Of a DNA stretch of 64,000 bases, positions 60,378 to 64,000 are shown piece by piece (the stretch's first letter is position 1; the number at the start of each line of letters is the position of its first letter). The notes beneath the pieces are model-generated. The model did no database searches and was not told the origin of the DNA. It was given only the letters and a program-made list of their open reading frames with translations. The position numbers were made by a program, and so were the translations under genes. Origin of the DNA: Sporomusaceae bacterium UBA7701 (GTDB lineage: Bacteria; Bacillota; Negativicutes; Sporomusales; UBA7701); NCBI GenBank assembly GCA_002482545.1, contig DLGF01000021.1, positions 1 through 64,000 on the forward strand. Reading direction: 5' to 3'.

Positions 60378-62111
60378 TCAATGAGAACTCAAATGATATT
60401 TTTCCACCCAACGATAGATCGTCGCCAAACTCACGCCTAAAGACGCCGCCGCCCTCTTCTTGCCGTTTTTTCCCCAACCGAATTGATTCAGCAGGGTAAT
60501 CATCTGTTCTTTCCTTATTTGATCAAGGTTTTGAGGCCCCGGGTCCGCCACCGTTGTCAGTGAAGAGGGCAAATTCTCGACCGTCAGATGAACCGTTTCC
60601 CCGACATTGACCGCGTATTCGATGGCGTTAGACAGCTCCCTGACGTTTCCGGGCCAGTCATAACGGGCAAGCTTGTCTAAAACCGAAGGCTCAAGCTTAT
60701 CGATGCTTTTGCCGAGCTTCCCGCAATAATAGCGCAGATAAAAATCAGCCAGCAAAGGGATGTCTTCCTTGCGGTCCCGCAAAGGGGGGATATCAATGGG
60801 GATGACGTTGATCCGGAAATAAAGGTCGCTGCGGAAGCGGGCCTGCTTGACTCTTTGCTGCAAATCCTCGTTGGAGGCGGCGATAATCCGAACATCAATC
60901 GGAAAAGAATATTTTCCGCCCAGCCGCTCCACCCTCCGTTCTTCCAAAACGCGCAGCAATTTCGCCTGCAGATGCAGCGGCATAGTGCCGATCTCATCCA
61001 AAAACAGCGTTCCGCCTTCCGCCAGTTCGAATTTTCCCGGTTTCCCCTCCTTCCTGGCCCCGGTGAAGGCGCCGGCTTCGTAGCCGAACAATTCGCTTTC
61101 CAGCAAGGGTTCCGGAATTGCGCCGCAATTAATCGCGATCAGGGGACCTGTGCGGCCGCTTTCAAAATGGATGGCCCGCGCAAACAATTCTTTGCCGGTC
61201 CCGCTTTCCCCGGAAATCAGCACGGTAGAGCACGATCTGGAAATTCTCTTGGCCATCGCGATGCGGTTCATCAATCCCGCATTGCGGGTGATAATATCGG
61301 AAAAATGAATGCTGGCCCCGCCTAAGGTAAGAGCGCTGGCCGATTTTTTGACCATATTATAATCCGCGCAACTGACCAGCCAAACCATTTCATTGATTGT
61401 ATCCCTCACCACCGGAATGGGCTCCACTTCCATCAGCAACGATCTTCCGCGAATTATTTTGTGCAGCGAAGCCTTTCGCTTGCCGGTCACGTATTGACGG
61501 AAGGTTTCCTCCAATAATTGCTGGGCTGATTGGTCGGGAGCGATTCCCAGTAAATCCAAGATCGTTTTATTATAGTGCAATACGTTCCCTCGACTGCCAA
61601 ACGCAACGAGCCCTTTATTCGCTTTATCCAAAATGGCCGTCAGCTCTACAGTGGCGACTTCGAGCGAATGATACAAATACTGTTCGCTGATCTTGGCCGA
61701 AAGCAATTCGGCCATTTTTCGCAAAAAAGCGAGAAGCGGCTTGAGATTGTTTCTAATATGATCGGCGGTCTTCTCTTCGAAGGCCGCGATGGCGATAACC
61801 CCTAAAGCTTCATCCCCCAAAAGAATGGGCGAAGCAACTGCGATTTTATAATAGCAATGCTCCTTGATCGCACAGCCTTTGCAGGAAAAATGCTCACCGG
61901 GATTATCCACGATGATGGGTTCTTTATAGCGGACTACGTAGGTATAACCATGACCATGGCGCAGAGGCTGTCCCAAGGTGCTTTTCAGAGAACTCGTAGC
62001 TGCAACTCTTGTCATTTCCGGATCGATGACTTCCACATCGCAGCCAAGCGCCAATCCGGTAGCGTCCACTACTTGCTGCACATCGGAAATAAACGAAGAA
62101 AGAGATAGCAT
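60378..62111 (-). CDS. Sigma-54-dependent enhancer-binding transcriptional activator
   Basis: The 577-residue protein has an N-terminal GAF-like sensor (about 1-150, with the Cys cluster CKGCAIKEHC), a PAS-like segment (about 155-255), an AAA+ domain with Walker A GESGTGKE, the sigma-54 contact loop GAFTGA and Walker B LFLDEIG, and a C-terminal Fis-type helix-turn-helix. It should activate the cyclodeaminase-symporter operon from the promoter at 60262-60277. The cysteines in the sensor might bind metal or sense redox. ATG 62111 has GAAGG upstream. Confidence 0.93.
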   Translation of the reverse strand: MLSLSSFISDVQQVVDATGLALGCDVEVIDPEMTRVAATSSLKSTLGQPLRHGHGYTYVVRYKEPIIVDNPGEHFSCKGCAIKEHCYYKIAVASPILLGDEALGVIAIAAFEEKTADHIRNNLKPLLAFLRKMAELLSAKISEQYLYHSLEVATVELTAILDKANKGLVAFGSRGNVLHYNKTILDLLGIAPDQSAQQLLEETFRQYVTGKRKASLHKIIRGRSLLMEVEPIPVVRDTINEMVWLVSCADYNMVKKSASALTLGGASIHFSDIITRNAGLMNRIAMAKRISRSCSTVLISGESGTGKELFARAIHFESGRTGPLIAINCGAIPEPLLESELFGYEAGAFTGARKEGKPGKFELAEGGTLFLDEIGTMPLHLQAKLLRVLEERRVERLGGKYSFPIDVRIIAASNEDLQQRVKQARFRSDLYFRINVIPIDIPPLRDRKEDIPLLADFYLRYYCGKLGKSIDKLEPSVLDKLARYDWPGNVRELSNAIEYAVNVGETVHLTVENLPSSLTTVADPGPQNLDQIRKEQMITLLNQFGWGKNGKKRAAASLGVSLATIYRWVEKYHLSSH

Positions 62112-62293
62112 GACTATGACCTTCTCTCAAGAGTATCAGAATAGGATATGCTCCATATATTTACGCAAATTTGCCCGAATTCCTTTTCAATTCTGATCCG
62201 CTCCGGGAACCTTGGACGAAATGGTGGTCTTCACCCCAAAAGAAAGCCGCCCAATACGCGAAATCTGCTGATGGAAAAAAGGGGTGGGCAAGT

Positions 62294-62518
62294 GTGAAGA
62301 AGAAACTTACGGATGAACAAGAAACTAGAAATAATAAATGTCTAGAATGCTTAAAATATAAAGAACAAGCAATGCTAAAAGACGAAGAGGCAACAGTGCT
62401 TATTCAGAAATGGGCAAATTGTGGATACACCGATAGAATTACAAGCAATGGAAGAGCCGGAAGAGACGTACTGCTAAGGGCAATAGAAAAATACAAGGCG
62501 TATCAACCCGCCAAATAG
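62294..62518 (+). CDS. Hypothetical protein (74 aa or 115 aa)
   Basis: I do not recognise this protein. It is charged and helical and contains two Cys (NNKCLECLKY). GTG 62294 follows AAGGGGTGG at six bases; an upstream TTG at 62171 would give 115 residues but has no ribosome-binding site. Codon use is AT-rich compared with the neighbouring regulators. The stop lies inside the start of repeat C copy 2, so the end may have been replaced by the repeat. Could be a decayed gene. Confidence 0.5.
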   Translation: MKKKLTDEQETRNNKCLECLKYKEQAMLKDEEATVLIQKWANCGYTDRITSNGRAGRDVLLRAIEKYKAYQPAK

Positions 62519-62602
62519 CCAGACTACGGGAATAAGCCAAAGCGCAATCGCCAAGGCTAAATAAAAAAACAGAATGAATCGGGAGAACCGTCCCCGTGAG
62601 TC
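62505..62602 (+). repeat. REP-like dispersed repeat C, copy 2
   Basis: It matches 53464-53560 and ends with the core GGGAGAACCGTCCCCGTGAG seen inverted at 55337-55370. It reaches to within about 20 bases of the lysR-type start. Confidence 0.75.
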
Positions 62603-62623
62603 CGCATGCGGGCAGGAGGCAAC

Positions 62624-63550
62624 GTGGAGATTATTCATTTGAAATATGTGGCCGAGGTGGCGAAGACCGGGTCTATTACGCGGGCCGCCGCGAATTTGGG
62701 CATGAATCAGCCCAACCTGAGCAAAGCAATTAGGGCGCTGGAATATGAAATGGGTTTTCCAATTTTCAGGCGGTCTTCCAAAGGAGTCTTGCTCACCAAG
62801 GAAGGGACTGCCTTTTTAGCCTCGGCGAAGGAAATACTGACGAAGTTTGAAGAACTGGAAACCAATCACAAGTCCGCGGGAGAGGGCAAGCGCTCCCTCG
62901 GTGTTTCGGTGCCCAGAGCAAGCTATATTTCCTACGCCTTCACGCAGTTTGTCAACGAAGTTGCGGGCTCCAAGAAGCTCCAACTGGACTATTATGAAAC
63001 AAACTCCATGCAGGCTATCCGCAATGTTTCCTCGCAAAAGCACAGTCTGGCGATAATACGCTTCGCATTAGCGTATGAGAAATATTACTATAAGCTTTTG
63101 CACGACCTGTATCTCGACGGTGAGGTCCTGCTTGATTTCGAATATCTGACGGTGATGTCCGCCTCGAATCCGCTGGCGCTGGAAAAGGATATTCAGTTAG
63201 ATGATTTAAAGGATTTGGTTGAGATTATCAATGGGGATTCGTTCATCCCCGCCTTTCTGACGGAGGAGATCAACCGGCCGGTCGGCGGGGAGCCGAGTCC
63301 CAAGACCATTTACATATACGAGCGGGGGAGCCAGTTCGACCTGCTGTCGCTGGTTCCGTCCACTTATATGTGGGTGTCGCCAATTCCCGCCGAGATATTG
63401 GAGCGTTATAATCTCCGGGAGAAAAAGGTGAATATGCCTTCCAACATATACCGGGACGTGCTGATTCAGCAGAAGGGTTATCATATGACGGCGACCGAAA
63501 CGATATTTCTAAAGCATCTTTACGCGCAACGTGACAAAACGAAAGAATAA
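62624..63550 (+). CDS. LysR family transcriptional regulator
   Basis: This protein of about 308 residues has an N-terminal LysR helix-turn-helix (HLKYVAEVAKTGSITRAAAN, then MNQPNLSKAIRALE) and a C-terminal substrate-binding-type effector domain. GTG 62624 is four bases from GCAGGAGG; ATG 62606 has no site of its own. It precedes a hydrogenase gene on the same strand but a strong terminator separates them. Confidence 0.92.
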   Translation: MEIIHLKYVAEVAKTGSITRAAANLGMNQPNLSKAIRALEYEMGFPIFRRSSKGVLLTKEGTAFLASAKEILTKFEELETNHKSAGEGKRSLGVSVPRASYISYAFTQFVNEVAGSKKLQLDYYETNSMQAIRNVSSQKHSLAIIRFALAYEKYYYKLLHDLYLDGEVLLDFEYLTVMSASNPLALEKDIQLDDLKDLVEIINGDSFIPAFLTEEINRPVGGEPSPKTIYIYERGSQFDLLSLVPSTYMWVSPIPAEILERYNLREKKVNMPSNIYRDVLIQQKGYHMTATETIFLKHLYAQRDKTKE

Positions 63551-63579
63551 TTGTCCTCCTATCATGTGATATATTTCAC

Positions 63580-63613
63580 AAGGCATACTGTGTCAGCACA
63601 GTATGCCTTTTTT
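63580..63613 (+). terminator. Intrinsic terminator after the LysR gene
   Basis: A perfect 13-bp stem (63580-63592 with 63597-63609) is followed by a T run. Confidence 0.92.
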
Positions 63614-63683
63614 CTGGCTACGCAAAGGCTGCCCGCAAGTGGTAAGCTGGTGGTGAAGACGCTATAAGGAAGAGGCTGAAGTC

Positions 63684-64000
63684 ATGAGTTTTTTCGATAA
63701 TAATGTTCAGCAGCTAAAATATGAGGTATTAAGCGAAGTTGCAAAGCTGGCGTTCGCCAATGAGTTGAGCGCGGAAAAATTGATGGATGTGGCGGGCATT
63801 GTCGTCCCGGAGGGCAAGGCGAGAATGCGCTGCTGCATTTATAAAGAGCGCGCCATTGTCAACGAGCGGGTAAAAATCGCCATGGGAGGCAATGCGAAAA
63901 AAACCAATGTTGTCGAGGTCCTGGAGATCGCGTGCGACGAATGCCCGGTCGACGGGATACAGGTCACGCCTGCCTGCCGCGGCTGCATCGCCCACCGCTG
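63684..64000 (+). CDS. [FeFe] hydrogenase, group B/monomeric type, N-terminal part (cut by window end)
   Basis: The first 105 codons are present. They match the N-terminus of a clostridial-type [FeFe] hydrogenase lineage (group B): RCCIYKERAIVNERVKIAMG followed by VVEVLEIACDECPVDGIQVT and ACRGCIAHRC, with many Cys for FeS clusters. The H-cluster motifs would lie beyond the window, so the assignment rests on the N-terminal signature. AGGAAGAGG lies upstream of ATG 63684. Confidence 0.82.
   Translation, partial: MSFFDNNVQQLKYEVLSEVAKLAFANELSAEKLMDVAGIVVPEGKARMRCCIYKERAIVNERVKIAMGGNAKKTNVVEVLEIACDECPVDGIQVTPACRGCIAHR

Overview
The window comes from an anaerobic, endospore-forming Firmicute. The best guess is a Negativicutes/Sporomusaceae-type bacterium. 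This rests on gene content: an NADH-linked [FeFe] hydrogenase operon, a second (monomeric-type) [FeFe] hydrogenase, a Tat-exported [NiFe] hydrogenase, CotF-like spore coat proteins, a sirohaem/haem operon, and a UGA-containing peroxiredoxin that implies selenocysteine decoding. No rRNA, tRNA, CRISPR array or intact insertion sequence was seen.

Layout. 1-560: purine-rich tandem repeat, AT-rich spacer and a likely Rex-controlled promoter. 601-4904: hydCBA hydrogenase operon plus a small 2Fe-2S protein. 5177-9896: amino-acid genes (D-cysteine desulfhydrase, DAACS symporter, Asp/Glu-type racemase), a mini secreted ORF and a CoA-type Nudix hydrolase. 9950-16569: a hypothetical protein, GH18 lipoprotein, PfpI, thiamine-binding and copper-chaperone genes, an LCP cell-wall ligase and PBP2. 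16645-21978: sirohaem/haem operon (precorrin-2 dehydrogenase, hemA, hemC, cobA-hemD fusion, hemB). 22201-25522: receiver-CheX fusion, CheX, GGDEF cyclase and Crp-type regulator. 25883-35121: FtsA-like ATPase with C-terminal repeats, zinc ribbon, FakB/FakA pair, Tex, MATE pump and a small membrane protein. 35269-39973: HD-GYP variant, coat proteins, Fur-family regulator, deoC and an MA-type peptidase. 40105-43258: three-gene membrane-bound [NiFe] hydrogenase. 43332-47936: selenoprotein peroxiredoxin, phosphohexomutase, WalJ-type hydrolase, HtrA and RlmH.

47937-53470 is AT-richer and accessory in character. The 3' end of rlmH is repeated there: a 150-bp frameshifted copy ends at 49903 and a short copy encoding the same terminal residues ends at 51437. 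These look like nested attachment sites of rlmH-targeted (SCC-like) islands. The cargo is a UroD-type methyltransferase, then a MerR/SRPBCC pair, with HxlR, iron-sulfur flavoprotein and alkyladenine glycosylase genes beyond. No recombinase is visible.

53737-64000 carries a secreted protein, AraC regulators, an EamA exporter, a sigma-54-controlled module (enhancer-binding activator, ornithine-cyclodeaminase-like enzyme, glutamate symporter), a LysR regulator and the start of a second [FeFe] hydrogenase. This region is littered with REP-like repeats, a fragment of a REP-associated transposase and a duplicated 5' fragment of an araC gene.

The most notable items are the in-frame UGA at the peroxidatic position of the peroxiredoxin with a SECIS-like hairpin, the rlmH-end repeats, the [NiFe] hydrogenase whose fourth proximal-cluster cysteine is Asn, the paired CheX phosphatase module, the sigma-54 amino-acid module, and several gene fossils that mark past duplications.
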